Shown: in pieces, positions 17,821-25,980 of the stretch
Layout of the letters: each line of letters begins with the position of its first letter
Position numbering within the stretch: position 1 is the stretch's first letter
Assembly (NCBI GenBank): GCA_009773635.1
Contig: WSYC01000018.1
Span: forward strand, 1 to 64,000
DNA length: 64,000 nt
Direction of reading: 5' to 3'
Source of the DNA: Beijerinckiaceae bacterium
GTDB taxonomy: Bacteria > Pseudomonadota > Alphaproteobacteria > Rhizobiales > Beijerinckiaceae
The notes under the pieces: model-generated
Told to the model about the DNA's origin: nothing
The model's input: only the letters and a program-made list of their open reading frames with translations
Databases searched by the model: none
Program-made: the position numbers and the translations under genes

Positions 17821-17838
17821 TAGTTTCAAATGAAACTA
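17821..17838. promoter_or_regulatory. Perfect palindromic operator, probably for the adjacent MarR regulator
   Basis: TAGTTTCA-AA-TGAAACTA: two perfect 8-bp arms around a 2-base centre, in the size range of MarR operators. It lies 21 bases before the preferred MarR start and would overlap the alternative start at 17830, suggesting autoregulation. A half-site (AAATGAAACA, 16501-16510) lies between the divergent FAH and dctP genes. Confidence 0.7.
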
Positions 17839-17859
17839 TGCGATGGATTTTCGATCAGA

Positions 17860-18360
17860 ATGACCAAAAATGAGCAGATTGCTCCATACGGAGCTTTCCC
17901 CGGAGAGGAAGGAGAATCTCTCCGGCTCGAAGGCTTCCTCCCCTATCGGCTGAGCCTGCTTGCAACCGAGGTCAGCCAGACGCTGGCCAGCGCCTACGGC
18001 CAGCGTTTCGGGATTTCGATCCCCGAATGGCGCGTGCTGGCGACGCTCGGCCAGTTCGGCACTGCCACCGCCCGCGATATCGGCGCACACAGCCGCATGC
18101 ACAAGACGACCGTCAGCCGCGCCGTCGCCACGCTTGAGAAGCGCAAGCTTGTGCTCCGCTCGGCCAACCGGGCGGATATGCGCGAGGCTTTTCTGACCCT
18201 GACCGACGCGGGCAGCGCCATCTACCGCGACATTGTCCCGATGGCGCGCTCGTTTACGGAAACGCTCTGCGCAGGCCTGTCCGGGGAGGAGCGTGACATG
18301 CTCGACACCCTGCTGGACCGCCTCGCCGCGCGGGTTGCCGACCTCGGCGGCAAAACCTGA
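17860..18360 (+). CDS. MarR-family transcriptional regulator
   Basis: About 166 residues from ATG 17860 (MTKNEQIAPYGAFPGEE); ATG 17830 would give 176. The winged helix-turn-helix is clear: FGISIPEWRVLATLGQFGTATARDIG, the recognition helix MHKTTVSRAVATLEKRKLV, and the wing ending RSANRADMREAFLTLT (D-x-R-motif). MarR proteins bind palindromes as dimers and release DNA when they bind aromatic or other small ligands. Its position next to a TRAP receptor and divergent aromatic-type catabolic operon suggests it controls that pathway. Confidence 0.88.
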   Translation: MTKNEQIAPYGAFPGEEGESLRLEGFLPYRLSLLATEVSQTLASAYGQRFGISIPEWRVLATLGQFGTATARDIGAHSRMHKTTVSRAVATLEKRKLVLRSANRADMREAFLTLTDAGSAIYRDIVPMARSFTETLCAGLSGEERDMLDTLLDRLAARVADLGGKT

Positions 18361-18474
18361 GACATCCCACCCGAAACCATGCCGATTTCGCCGGATTCTG
18401 CCTTGCTTGCACCCTAATCGGGCAGCATACAGGGCGAACGGCGATTCCACGGTCTGGATTCGCTCCCTCTGGTT

Positions 18475-18575
18475 AGAGCACGTTTCGTTTCAACCGAATC
18501 AAAGCCGTGCTCTATTTCTTTGTTTTTCGCATGTTGTTACGCAAAACCGGCTTCCACTTTTGCGCAACATGCTCT
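18475..18575. repeat. RIME-like intergenic mosaic element (two hairpins)
   Basis: First hairpin: AGAGCACG (18475-18482) with CGTGCTCT (18506-18513). Second: GCATGTTG (18529-18536) with CAACATGC (18565-18572), around the familiar core CAAAACCGGCTTCCACTTTTGCG. This two-palindrome structure, with ends reading AGAGCA...TGCTCT, matches the Rhizobium intergenic mosaic element type. It overlaps the most upstream start of the next gene, which argues for a later start. Confidence 0.75.
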
Positions 18576-18592
18576 GGAACCTGTCCGAGCGA

Positions 18593-19789
18593 ATGCCGTC
18601 ACGAATGCTATCGACCCGCTGGATGCACTGGATCGTCGGGGCGGCCCTGATTGCCGGGTCTGCCGGCGCAGCGCGCGCGCAATCGCAGATTTGCGGGCAG
18701 ATCCGGGCAGAACTGGCCCAGCTTGGCGCAACATCCGGTGGCGGCGGTGCCACCCGCGAATCGATGCAACTTCGAACAGAGCTCAGCCGGATCCAGCTGG
18801 CGATCCGGCAGAACGATTGCGGCCGCAGCGGCTTTCTCGGTATCGGCGGGCCGCCTCCCGTCTGCAGCCCGCTTCGCGCCCAGGCCGGGCAGATCGAGGC
18901 GCAGATCCGCCAGATCGAGAGCGGCACCGGCACCTCGGGCCAGCGCCGTCAGCAGCTTATCATTGCGCTGGAACGCTATGGCTGTCTTGGCCCGCCCCCC
19001 GGGCAGTTGCAGGCCCAGCAGCCCCCGCAGCAGCGCGGCGTGATTTACGCAGTGCCCAACGAACCCGGGCTGATGGAACGCCTTCTCGGCCAGACAGTCG
19101 ACGGGCGCAACGACATGCGCCTTGATGGCGATGGCTCGCTCGAAGCTCCCCGCGAACGCCTCGGCGGGCGCATGGCGATCTGCGTGCGCACCTGCGACGG
19201 CTTCTATTTCCCGGTGAATTTCGAAGGCATCGGCGCACGCGATGAATACGCGCAGGTCTGCCAGTCGCTCTGCCCGGCCGCGGAAACGCAGCTCTTCTTC
19301 ATGCCGCTGGGCGCCGAGATCGACCGCGCAGCGACGCGGGACGGCACGCCCTATACATCGCTCCCTGCCGCCAAGAAATACCAGACAAAGCTGGATCCGG
19401 CCTGCTTCTGCAAGCAGCCGACACAGACCTGGGCGAGCGCGATGCGCGGGATCGAGGATCTCGTCGAGGCGCGCAAGGGCGATATCGTCGTCAGCGCCGA
19501 ACAGGCACAGGCCATGTCACGCCCGAAAGTTCCTGCCGCAGCGACCGATCGCAAGGGGCAGAAGAATGACCCGGCGAAGCCGGAGACAGGCGTCGCCCTG
19601 CCAGCCGGCGGCAACGCCGCTGCCAATGCCAGCCCGCGCGTTCAGCCGGACGCCGCCGTGCCGGCTGCCGGCGGCGAAACGCAGCAGGCGATCGGCACCG
19701 ATGGCACGCGCCGCACCATCAGGAATGTGGCGCCGGGTCTAACCGCGAAAGAACAGCCGATCGACCTAAGAGGGGCAACACGGCCTTGA
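18593..19789 (+). CDS. DUF2865-domain exported protein
   Basis: About 398 residues from ATG 18593; ATG 18605 is also possible, while ATG 18569 lies in the RIME-like element and is unlikely. There is a signal peptide (MHWIVGAALIAGSAGAARAQ), then a helical region with repeated Gln and Arg (CGQIRAELAQLG, LRAQAGQIEAQIRQIE). The DUF2865 core follows, with its cysteines: CVRTCDGFYFPV, CQSLCPAAET and the LDPACFCKQ end. A Pro/Ala-rich C-terminal tail ends IDLRGATRP. DUF2865 proteins are found in Rhizobiales and are uncharacterised. The last 71 bases overlap the convergent gltX gene. Confidence 0.82.
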   Translation: MPSRMLSTRWMHWIVGAALIAGSAGAARAQSQICGQIRAELAQLGATSGGGGATRESMQLRTELSRIQLAIRQNDCGRSGFLGIGGPPPVCSPLRAQAGQIEAQIRQIESGTGTSGQRRQQLIIALERYGCLGPPPGQLQAQQPPQQRGVIYAVPNEPGLMERLLGQTVDGRNDMRLDGDGSLEAPRERLGGRMAICVRTCDGFYFPVNFEGIGARDEYAQVCQSLCPAAETQLFFMPLGAEIDRAATRDGTPYTSLPAAKKYQTKLDPACFCKQPTQTWASAMRGIEDLVEARKGDIVVSAEQAQAMSRPKVPAAATDRKGQKNDPAKPETGVALPAGGNAAANASPRVQPDAAVPAAGGETQQAIGTDGTRRTIRNVAPGLTAKEQPIDLRGATRP

Positions 19790-21071
19790 GTTCAGGGCCG
19801 GAATCGCGCCCCGTCAGCGCGAGCCGGAGCGGCATGAAGAGCGCCTTGCCCTTGCGCCCCGTCGCGGCCTGAAGTGCGCCGGTCCAGGCCGACCATGTCG
19901 TGGTATCAAATGGCGCTGGCGGCAACAGCTGCGCCGCCTCGGCGAGAAACGCCGGCTCGTCCACGGCAAAATGCTGCGGCTTCGTGAGAATATCCCACCA
20001 CACCGCAGCATCCTCGATGCGATCAATGTTGCCGTGGATCGCACCCCAGAACGCTTCGGCCTTGTCGCCGGCAATCCCCATCGTCGCCAGCTTCGGTGCG
20101 ATCTCGATAAATGGCTTGGCGTGCAGCAACCGCTTCGACAGCTCGCGGATCTCCGCCGGATCGAACTTCGTCAGCGCGCGCGAGAACTTGCCGAGGTCAA
20201 GCGTGTCGGCCAGCGCGTCGAGGCTCGCCACCGGGTGAACTGGCTCCGAGGTTCCGGTCAGAACCGCAACCAGCGTCACCGCGAGCGGGTCGACGCCCTC
20301 CTCGCGGAACGAGCGGATCGACAACGAGCCGGTGCGTTTGGACATCTCCTCGCCGGTCAGGGTTGTGATGAGGTTGTGATGCGAAAAGCGCGGCGGCTTC
20401 GCATCAAAGGCGTGAAACAGCTCAAGCTGGACCGCCGTATTGGCGACGTGATCCTCACCGCGCAGGATATCGGTCACACCCATGTCGATATCGTCGATCA
20501 CGGACGCGAAGGTGTAGAGAAACGTACCGTCGCCGCGCACCAGAACGGGGTCCGAGAGCGAGGCCGTTTCGATGTGGCAGTCGCCGCGCACGCCGTCCTG
20601 CCAGCGCACCGTTTTGCCGGAGAGCTTGAAGCGCCAGTGCGGCGTGCGGCCCTCGGCCTCCAGTTTGGCGCGGTCTTCGGCGGTGAGCGTCAACGCGGCG
20701 CGATCATAGATCGGCGGGAGCCCCCGCGCCTGCTGGCGCTTTCTCTTGCGGTCAAGCTCCTCGGCGCTCTCGTAGCAGGCATAGACAAGGCCTTGCGCCT
20801 TGAACTCCTCCAGAGCGGCCTGATAGCGCGGGATACGGGCGGACTGCCGCTCGATCCGGTCCGGCGTCACGCCGAGCCAGGCGAGATCCTCGAGGATCGC
20901 ATCGGCATATTCCTGCTTCGAACGCTCGATATCGGTATCGTCGAAGCGCAGGATGAAGGTGCCACCAAGCTTTTTCGCCAGCAGCGCGTTCCACATCGCG
21001 GTGCGGGCATTGCCGATGTGGATGTAGCCGGTGGGGGACGGCGCGAAGCGGAAGACGGATTTTGCTGTCAT
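19719..21071 (-). CDS. gltX: Glutamyl-tRNA synthetase
   Basis: About 450 residues, charging tRNA-Glu (or also tRNA-Gln where GatCAB is used). The class I motifs are FAPSPTGYIHIGNART at residues 8-23 and MSKRTGSLSI near residue 233. The length and pattern resemble the shorter GltX2-type copy of alphaproteobacteria, which often carry two gltX genes. The start is ATG 21071 (MTAKSVFRFAPSP); the open frame to 21107 is not needed. The C-terminus (PLLGRSAVLSRLDPAPHS) lies inside the 3' end of the DUF2865 gene on the other strand. Confidence 0.92.
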   Translation of the reverse strand: MTAKSVFRFAPSPTGYIHIGNARTAMWNALLAKKLGGTFILRFDDTDIERSKQEYADAILEDLAWLGVTPDRIERQSARIPRYQAALEEFKAQGLVYACYESAEELDRKRKRQQARGLPPIYDRAALTLTAEDRAKLEAEGRTPHWRFKLSGKTVRWQDGVRGDCHIETASLSDPVLVRGDGTFLYTFASVIDDIDMGVTDILRGEDHVANTAVQLELFHAFDAKPPRFSHHNLITTLTGEEMSKRTGSLSIRSFREEGVDPLAVTLVAVLTGTSEPVHPVASLDALADTLDLGKFSRALTKFDPAEIRELSKRLLHAKPFIEIAPKLATMGIAGDKAEAFWGAIHGNIDRIEDAAVWWDILTKPQHFAVDEPAFLAEAAQLLPPAPFDTTTWSAWTGALQAATGRKGKALFMPLRLALTGRDSGPELKAVLPLLGRSAVLSRLDPAPHS

Positions 21072-21132
21072 GTCTTCCGCGATAGCGGAGTGACGGTTGG
21101 CTGGCAATCAGGCTGGCCGGCTTGCAGATACG

Positions 21133-21159
21133 AAAAACCCGCCGGGGCCTCCGGCGGGT
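21133..21159 (-). terminator. Rho-independent terminator after the outer-membrane barrel gene
   Basis: On the minus strand ACCCGCCGG (21159-21151) pairs with CCGGCGGGT (21145-21137) around a 5-base loop, followed by a run of T (21137-21133). Confidence 0.8.
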
Positions 21160-21183
21160 CGGGTCTCATGCCATCTGGACAGG

Positions 21184-21900
21184 TCAGAAGCGGTAGCTGA
21201 CGCCCGCGCGCACGGCGTGAATATTGTTCTCCGCGCCCACGGTGCCCGCGAAAGCCGCTGAAGAATCGTATTTCTTTTCGCTGAACGCGGTGTAGCGATA
21301 TTCGGCGCGCGCGCTCCAGTTGCGGGTGATCGCGTATTCCACACCGCCGCCAACGGTCCAGCCGATATCGACATTGCTGCCGACACGAACGCCGGTACCG
21401 GAATTGAAGACGGAGTTGTTGAGATTCGAGAACGCCGCACCGCCGGTCGCGTAGACGAGAATACGATCAATCGCATAGCCGGCGCGCAGACGGACCGAGC
21501 CCTGAAGGTCACCCCTCGCCTTGTAGTCGTCGCCGGTGTCAAATGTGAAAGTACCGCGTGTGCTGGTCCATTCGATGTCGCCTTCAGCGCCGATCACGAA
21601 GCCGCCGCCGGGATTGAACTGGTAGGTGTAGCCGGCATGCGCACCGAGAACCGCGCCGTTCGTGTCATGATTGCGGGAGGAGCCCGGAATAAATACGCCG
21701 CCTGCACCGTAGAACCTGTTGCTCGTGCGGCCCCACTGATAGCCGCCCTGCACACCGACGTAGAACCCGGTCCAGCTGAACCGGGTCATGATCGGGACGG
21801 CAATGCCGGGCTTTTTCGTGCCGAGATCGGCTGCGTTGGCGCAAATCGCCCCAAGGAAAACCGAAACAAAAACAACGCTCGCGCGGAAAACGGATTTCAT
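21184..21900 (-). CDS. Omp25/31-like outer-membrane beta-barrel protein
   Basis: About 238 residues. A signal peptide (MKSVFRASVVFVSVFLGAICANA) leads to a mature barrel starting FSWTGFYVGVQGGYQWG, the hallmark of the small Omp25/Omp31 porin-like family of Rhizobiales. It contains alternating strands with aromatic girdles and ends ...HAVRAGVSYRF with the C-terminal Phe required by the BAM machinery. The start is ATG 21900; the TTG six bases upstream is less likely. A terminator follows. Its function is structural or adhesion-related and is not deducible further. Confidence 0.85.
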   Translation of the reverse strand: MKSVFRASVVFVSVFLGAICANAADLGTKKPGIAVPIMTRFSWTGFYVGVQGGYQWGRTSNRFYGAGGVFIPGSSRNHDTNGAVLGAHAGYTYQFNPGGGFVIGAEGDIEWTSTRGTFTFDTGDDYKARGDLQGSVRLRAGYAIDRILVYATGGAAFSNLNNSVFNSGTGVRVGSNVDIGWTVGGGVEYAITRNWSARAEYRYTAFSEKKYDSSAAFAGTVGAENNIHAVRAGVSYRF

Positions 21901-22038
21901 GGGCAAATCACCACAATCAAAAAATGAAAAACAGATTCGAGAATTCTATACGTTCTTGTTATCTCAAACGGCCGCACAGTCTAGTGCAAAAACAGCACAT
22001 TTGCCTGAGTATCGCAGCAACCTGCGTACCACCCGCCT

Positions 22039-23772
22039 CTACCCATCATATCCATCGCCCAGCCCCTTCGCCACCTCCGGCGCGAGGCTGGCATCCGGCT
22101 GATAGGGCCCCGCCAACCGATCCCTGAACCGGTTGACGATCGGGTAGCGCCTGTCGCGCCCGAAATTGCGCCGCGTCACCTTCACGCCCGGTGCGGATTG
22201 CCGGCGCTTGTATTCGGCGATCGACAGGAGATGCTCGATGCGCTGCACCACCGCGAGATCATGCCCGCGTGCGACGATATCGCTGACGAGCATTTCCTTC
22301 TCGACGAGGCATTCGAGGATATCGTCCAGCACCTCGTAGGGGGGAAGCGAATCCTGATCCTTCTGGTTCTCGCGTAGCTCCGCCGTCGGCGGCTTCGTGA
22401 GGATGTTTTCGGGGATCACGACGCCATCCGGCCCCAGCGCTCCAACCGGCTTCCAGCGATTGCGCAGGGCGCAGATGCGGAAGACCTCCATCTTGTAGAG
22501 GTCCTTGATCGGGTTGTAGCCGCCGTTCATATCGCCATAGAGCGTGGCATAGCCGACCGACATCTCGCTCTTGTTGCCGGTGGTGACCACCATCGCGCCA
22601 AACTTGTTCGAGATCGACATCAGGATCGTGCCGCGCGCGCGGGACTGGATATTCTCCTCGGTGATATCGCGCGCCGTGCCGGCAAAGAGCGGCGCAAGAC
22701 TCGCCTCCAGCCCCTCCACCGCCGCCGCGATGGGCAGGATATCGTAGCGGATGCCGAGCGCGTTGGCACAAGCCTTCGCATCCTTGAAGCTGTCTTCGGA
22801 GGTGTAGCGGTAAGGCAGCATCACCGCATGCACGCGCTCCGGCCCGAGCGCATCGGCGGCAATGGCGGCGCAGAGCGCGGAATCGATGCCGCCGGACATG
22901 CCGAGCACAACGCCGGGGAAGCGGCTCTTCTCGACATAATCCCTGAGGCCGAGCACGCAGGCGGAATAATCCGCCGCAAGCCCTTCCTCGAGCACCTCCC
23001 GCGCGCCGGGTTCGATCCGCCAGTCACCCGCGGCGCGCGTGAGCGTCACGAGCCGGATTTCCTCGCAGAACGCCGGCATCTGGAACGCGAGAGAGCCATC
23101 CGCGTTCAGCCCAAAGGATGCGCCATCAAACACCAGTTCATCCTGCCCGCCGATCTGGTTGAGATAGACGAGCGGCAGCCGCGCCTCCGTCACGCGCGCC
23201 ACGGCGATGTTGATGCGGGTGTCGTTCTTGTCGCGCTCATAGGGCGAACCGTTCGGCACCAGCAGGATTTCGGCGCCGGTTTCCGCGAGGCATTCGACGA
23301 CCTCGGCATCCCAGATATCCTCGCAGATCGGCAGACCGATGCGCACCCCACGCACACTCAGCGGTCCCGGCATCGGGCCGGGATCGAAGACGCGCTTTTC
23401 GTCAAAGACACCGTAATTCGGCAGATCGACCTTGAACCGCACGCCGGTAATCCGCCCGCCATCGAGCGCGGCAAAGGCGTTGTGGAGCTTGTCGCCTTCC
23501 TTCCACGGCAGGCCGATCAGCACCGCCGGACCGCCATCTGCGGTTTCACGGGCCAGCTCGTCCAGCGCGGCGCGGCAGGCCTGCTCCAGCGCCGACTTGG
23601 TGACGAGATCCTCCGGCGGATAGCCGATCAGGAACAGTTCCGAAAACATCACGAGATCGGCGCCGGAGGCCGCGGCCTCCGCCCGCGCAGCGCGCGCTTT
23701 CGCGAGATTGCCGGCGATATCGCCCATGACCGGGTTGAGCTGGGCGAGAGCGATAACGAGGCGGTCGGCCAT
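22039..23772 (-). CDS. nadE: Glutamine-dependent NAD+ synthetase
   Basis: 577 residues with two domains. The N-terminal nitrilase-type glutaminase has its triad at Glu45 (FSELFLIGYPPEDL), Lys114 (RFKVDLPNYG) and Cys150 (GLPICEDIWD). The C-terminal ATP-pyrophosphatase domain has SGGIDS at residues 293-298. It makes NAD+ from deamido-NAD+, using glutamine as the nitrogen source and ATP. The length fits the glutamine-hydrolysing class. The start is ATG 23772 (MADRLVIALAQLNPVMGD). It is monocistronic. Confidence 0.95.
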   Translation of the reverse strand: MADRLVIALAQLNPVMGDIAGNLAKARAARAEAAASGADLVMFSELFLIGYPPEDLVTKSALEQACRAALDELARETADGGPAVLIGLPWKEGDKLHNAFAALDGGRITGVRFKVDLPNYGVFDEKRVFDPGPMPGPLSVRGVRIGLPICEDIWDAEVVECLAETGAEILLVPNGSPYERDKNDTRINIAVARVTEARLPLVYLNQIGGQDELVFDGASFGLNADGSLAFQMPAFCEEIRLVTLTRAAGDWRIEPGAREVLEEGLAADYSACVLGLRDYVEKSRFPGVVLGMSGGIDSALCAAIAADALGPERVHAVMLPYRYTSEDSFKDAKACANALGIRYDILPIAAAVEGLEASLAPLFAGTARDITEENIQSRARGTILMSISNKFGAMVVTTGNKSEMSVGYATLYGDMNGGYNPIKDLYKMEVFRICALRNRWKPVGALGPDGVVIPENILTKPPTAELRENQKDQDSLPPYEVLDDILECLVEKEMLVSDIVARGHDLAVVQRIEHLLSIAEYKRRQSAPGVKVTRRNFGRDRRYPIVNRFRDRLAGPYQPDASLAPEVAKGLGDGYDG

Positions 23773-23998
23773 AAGAATTCCTGTTCAAGGGCGGCAGGCG
23801 GGAAGCAGTAAAGCCTCTCCGGCGCAATTGCCACATTATACTCATATCGAGAACAAGCTGTCGAGCGGATGCCACCCGTGCCATTTCAGGTCACTTTGCA
23901 ATGGACACGTTTAACGTGCGGGTAACGTTACTTTTTTATTATCGCGGGCAATCGGGATTCGGAATCCGGATTTGCAGTCGAGGGCCGGGAGCAGGTTG

Positions 23999-24850
23999 AT
24001 GTCGAATTCACGCAATATCGTCAGTAACGGAATAGCCGTGATTCTGGCGCTGGCCGCGCTCGGCATCGGCGGACGGGCCGAGGCGGCGGATTATCTGCGC
24101 GGTGCCTATGCCGGCGAACGAACCCCGGCATCTGCAGGTGTCGACTGGGCGGGCGTCTACGGCGGTGTCCACGTGGGCATATCGGTCGGCCAGTCCGATC
24201 CGCGCGCCATGGCTTCCTCACTGGCACGATCCGCCCTGCCCAACACCATCATCACTGATGCGGTCGCCGGGATGATCGCCTTCAAGGAAACCAACAAGTC
24301 CGGCATGAGCTACGGCGGCTTTGCCGGCATGAACTGGCTTTGGGAAGACGTCGTCCTTGGCGTCGAAGTTGATTACACGCGCTCCGACATCAATTCCGCG
24401 GCGTCCTCGACACAGGCCCGGACCTTCCGGCCGACAGCCTCGACCGATGAATATGATATTGTGACCAATGCCTCGTCACGGGCGAAACTGAACGACTGGG
24501 GCACCTTCCGCGGCCGCATCGGCTACGCCGCCGGCATGTTCATGCCTTACCTTACCGCCGGCATCGCGGTCGGCAATCTCGACAGTCGCGCAACGACAAG
24601 CGGCACCTGGACCCGCTATGACGTCTCGGCACCTCCGGTGCGCACCTTCGTCAGCAACGGCTCGTTCAGTGGCATGATCGGCCGGCGCGGCGTTACCTAC
24701 GGCTCGGCATTCGGCGCCGGCGTTGACATGCAGCTCATGCCGGGCACGTTCCTGCGCGCGGAATTGCAGCACGTCCAGTTCGCGTCCGGCGGCAAGCGCC
24801 CGGATATCTCGATCAACACCGCGCGTGTCGGCGGCGGCGTCAAGTTCTGA
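23999..24850 (+). CDS. Outer-membrane beta-barrel protein
   Basis: About 283 residues from ATG 23999, with GGGAGCAGG upstream. There is a signal peptide of about 35 residues (ending GRAEAAD), then a mature part starting VDWAGVYGGVHVGISVG, the same opening pattern as Omp25-type barrels. The strand pattern includes YGGFAGMNWLWEDVVLGVEVDY and GRIGYAAGMFMPYLTAGIAVGN, and the chain ends RVGGGVKF with a terminal Phe. It is a distant relative of the protein at 21184-21900. A bidirectional terminator follows. Confidence 0.8.
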   Translation: MSNSRNIVSNGIAVILALAALGIGGRAEAADYLRGAYAGERTPASAGVDWAGVYGGVHVGISVGQSDPRAMASSLARSALPNTIITDAVAGMIAFKETNKSGMSYGGFAGMNWLWEDVVLGVEVDYTRSDINSAASSTQARTFRPTASTDEYDIVTNASSRAKLNDWGTFRGRIGYAAGMFMPYLTAGIAVGNLDSRATTSGTWTRYDVSAPPVRTFVSNGSFSGMIGRRGVTYGSAFGAGVDMQLMPGTFLRAELQHVQFASGGKRPDISINTARVGGGVKF

Positions 24851-24870
24851 TCCAGCCGGATCGTCAGACG

Positions 24871-24899
24871 AAAAAGCCCGGTTGCAAGACCGGGCTTTT
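24871..24899. terminator. Bidirectional terminator between convergent genes
   Basis: AAAAAGCCCGGT (24871-24882) and ACCGGGCTTTT (24889-24899) form an 8-bp G+C-rich stem with a 6-base loop and A/T runs on both sides, serving the barrel gene and the convergent gene at 24943. Confidence 0.85.
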
Positions 24900-24942
24900 C
24901 CTTTGTCGGGGCATTTCGCAGGCCCTGCCTCACAAGCCTGCT

Positions 24943-25425
24943 TTAACGGCAGACCTGAACCTTCTGGATGCGATAGCCATAGCCGTCGAAGTATTGCTGG
25001 CGCACCAGCTTGCAGCTTGGTCCCTTGTAGGCCATCGAGGTCTCGCTGTAGCCGGGGTAGCGGTTGCGATGCGCCTGACGATAGCCATAGCCGTGGTGCG
25101 GGCGATGGTATCCGTAGGCCGGCTGCTCCTGATAGTAGGTCGGCTGCTCCTGATAATAAACGGGCTGCGGCTGGTGATAGACCGGCTGCGGCACGTAATC
25201 ATAGCCGGGATCGGCGTAGTAGCCGGGCGCGGCATGGGCATTGTGCGCGCTGGCGGCAAGCGCGCCGACGGCGAGCGCACCGATAACGCCGGCGGCGATG
25301 AGGCCGCCGCGGTGGCGGAAGCGTGCTTCGGCTTCGCTCGACTGCAGGGTCAGGCCCGCGCCGAGTGTGAGGGCGACCAGAGCCGCCGCTGCGGCCTTGT
25401 TGCCGAAAGTGGTGGTGACAGCCAT
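24943..25425 (-). CDS. Exported Tyr/Gln/Pro-rich hypothetical protein
   Basis: 160 residues. It has an N-terminal signal region (KAAAAALVALTLGAGLTL), a second hydrophobic Gly/Ala segment (LIAAGVIGALAVGALAAS, residues 42-59), then a Tyr-Gln-Pro repeat region (PVYHQPQPVYYQEQPTYYQEQP). The His/Tyr-rich stretch and the end CKLVRQQYFDGYGYRIQKVQVC have two conserved-looking cysteines. Such small proteins of unknown function, ending in ...VQVC, are common in Rhizobiales envelopes. The start is ATG 25425. The next gene upstream encodes a protein with a similar C-terminal ending (YTYRRVEVCE), so the two may be related. Confidence 0.75.
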   Translation of the reverse strand: MAVTTTFGNKAAAAALVALTLGAGLTLQSSEAEARFRHRGGLIAAGVIGALAVGALAASAHNAHAAPGYYADPGYDYVPQPVYHQPQPVYYQEQPTYYQEQPAYGYHRPHHGYGYRQAHRNRYPGYSETSMAYKGPSCKLVRQQYFDGYGYRIQKVQVCR

Positions 25426-25586
25426 CGTCCAATCTCCTTACGCGAAGCAGTCCGGGTCGTTCCGGTGGCGCGATCGCCGTGCTTCAAGATCAGGACACTA
25501 GGGGAGGCAGCGTTGCGCGAAGCTGAAGGCCGCTGTTAGCGGCCATTCATCAATATGGCGCTGCGATGGCGGGCTGGGTCCGCCGC

Positions 25587-25886
25587 CTATTCGCAGACCT
25601 CGACGCGGCGATAGGTGTAGTTTTCACTGTCGAGCCACTGGCGGCGACGCTCCATGCGGCAGGTCGGCACATAGCGCGGCGCGGGGCGGTAGACGACTTC
25701 TTCCTCCTCGATAACCGGCGCGGCGCGCACCGGGCGCGTGCCGTTCAGGAGGATGGCGGCACCCGCCGCGCCAACCGCGAGCCCGCCGAACAGCATGGCG
25801 TTGCGGCCGTTGGCGGCATGGGCCGGCTGAGCAGCGATCAGACCGACAACGGCGGCGGCAACGAGAAGAGACTTCTGGAACGTCAT
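25587..25886 (-). CDS. Small exported protein related to the upstream-strand neighbour
   Basis: About 99 residues from ATG 25886 (MTFQKSLLVAAAVVGLIAAQPAHA). It has a signal peptide, a short hydrophobic Gly/Ala segment (MLFGGLAVGAAGAAILL), an acidic stretch EEEEVVY, a proline-rich region, and a tail with CRMERRRQWLDSENYTYRRVEVC. That architecture (signal, Gly/Ala helix, two terminal cysteines about 20 residues apart) is like the adjacent 160-residue protein. It is probably periplasmic or envelope-associated; its function is unknown. Confidence 0.7.
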   Translation of the reverse strand: MTFQKSLLVAAAVVGLIAAQPAHAANGRNAMLFGGLAVGAAGAAILLNGTRPVRAAPVIEEEEVVYRPAPRYVPTCRMERRRQWLDSENYTYRRVEVCE

Positions 25887-25980
25887 GACGGATACTCCCG
25901 AAACTGGTTCGTGAAGCCTGACGCCAATTCCTAACAAAACCCTTACAATGCCTTTGCCCAAAGTGTGACTTGGTTAACCT

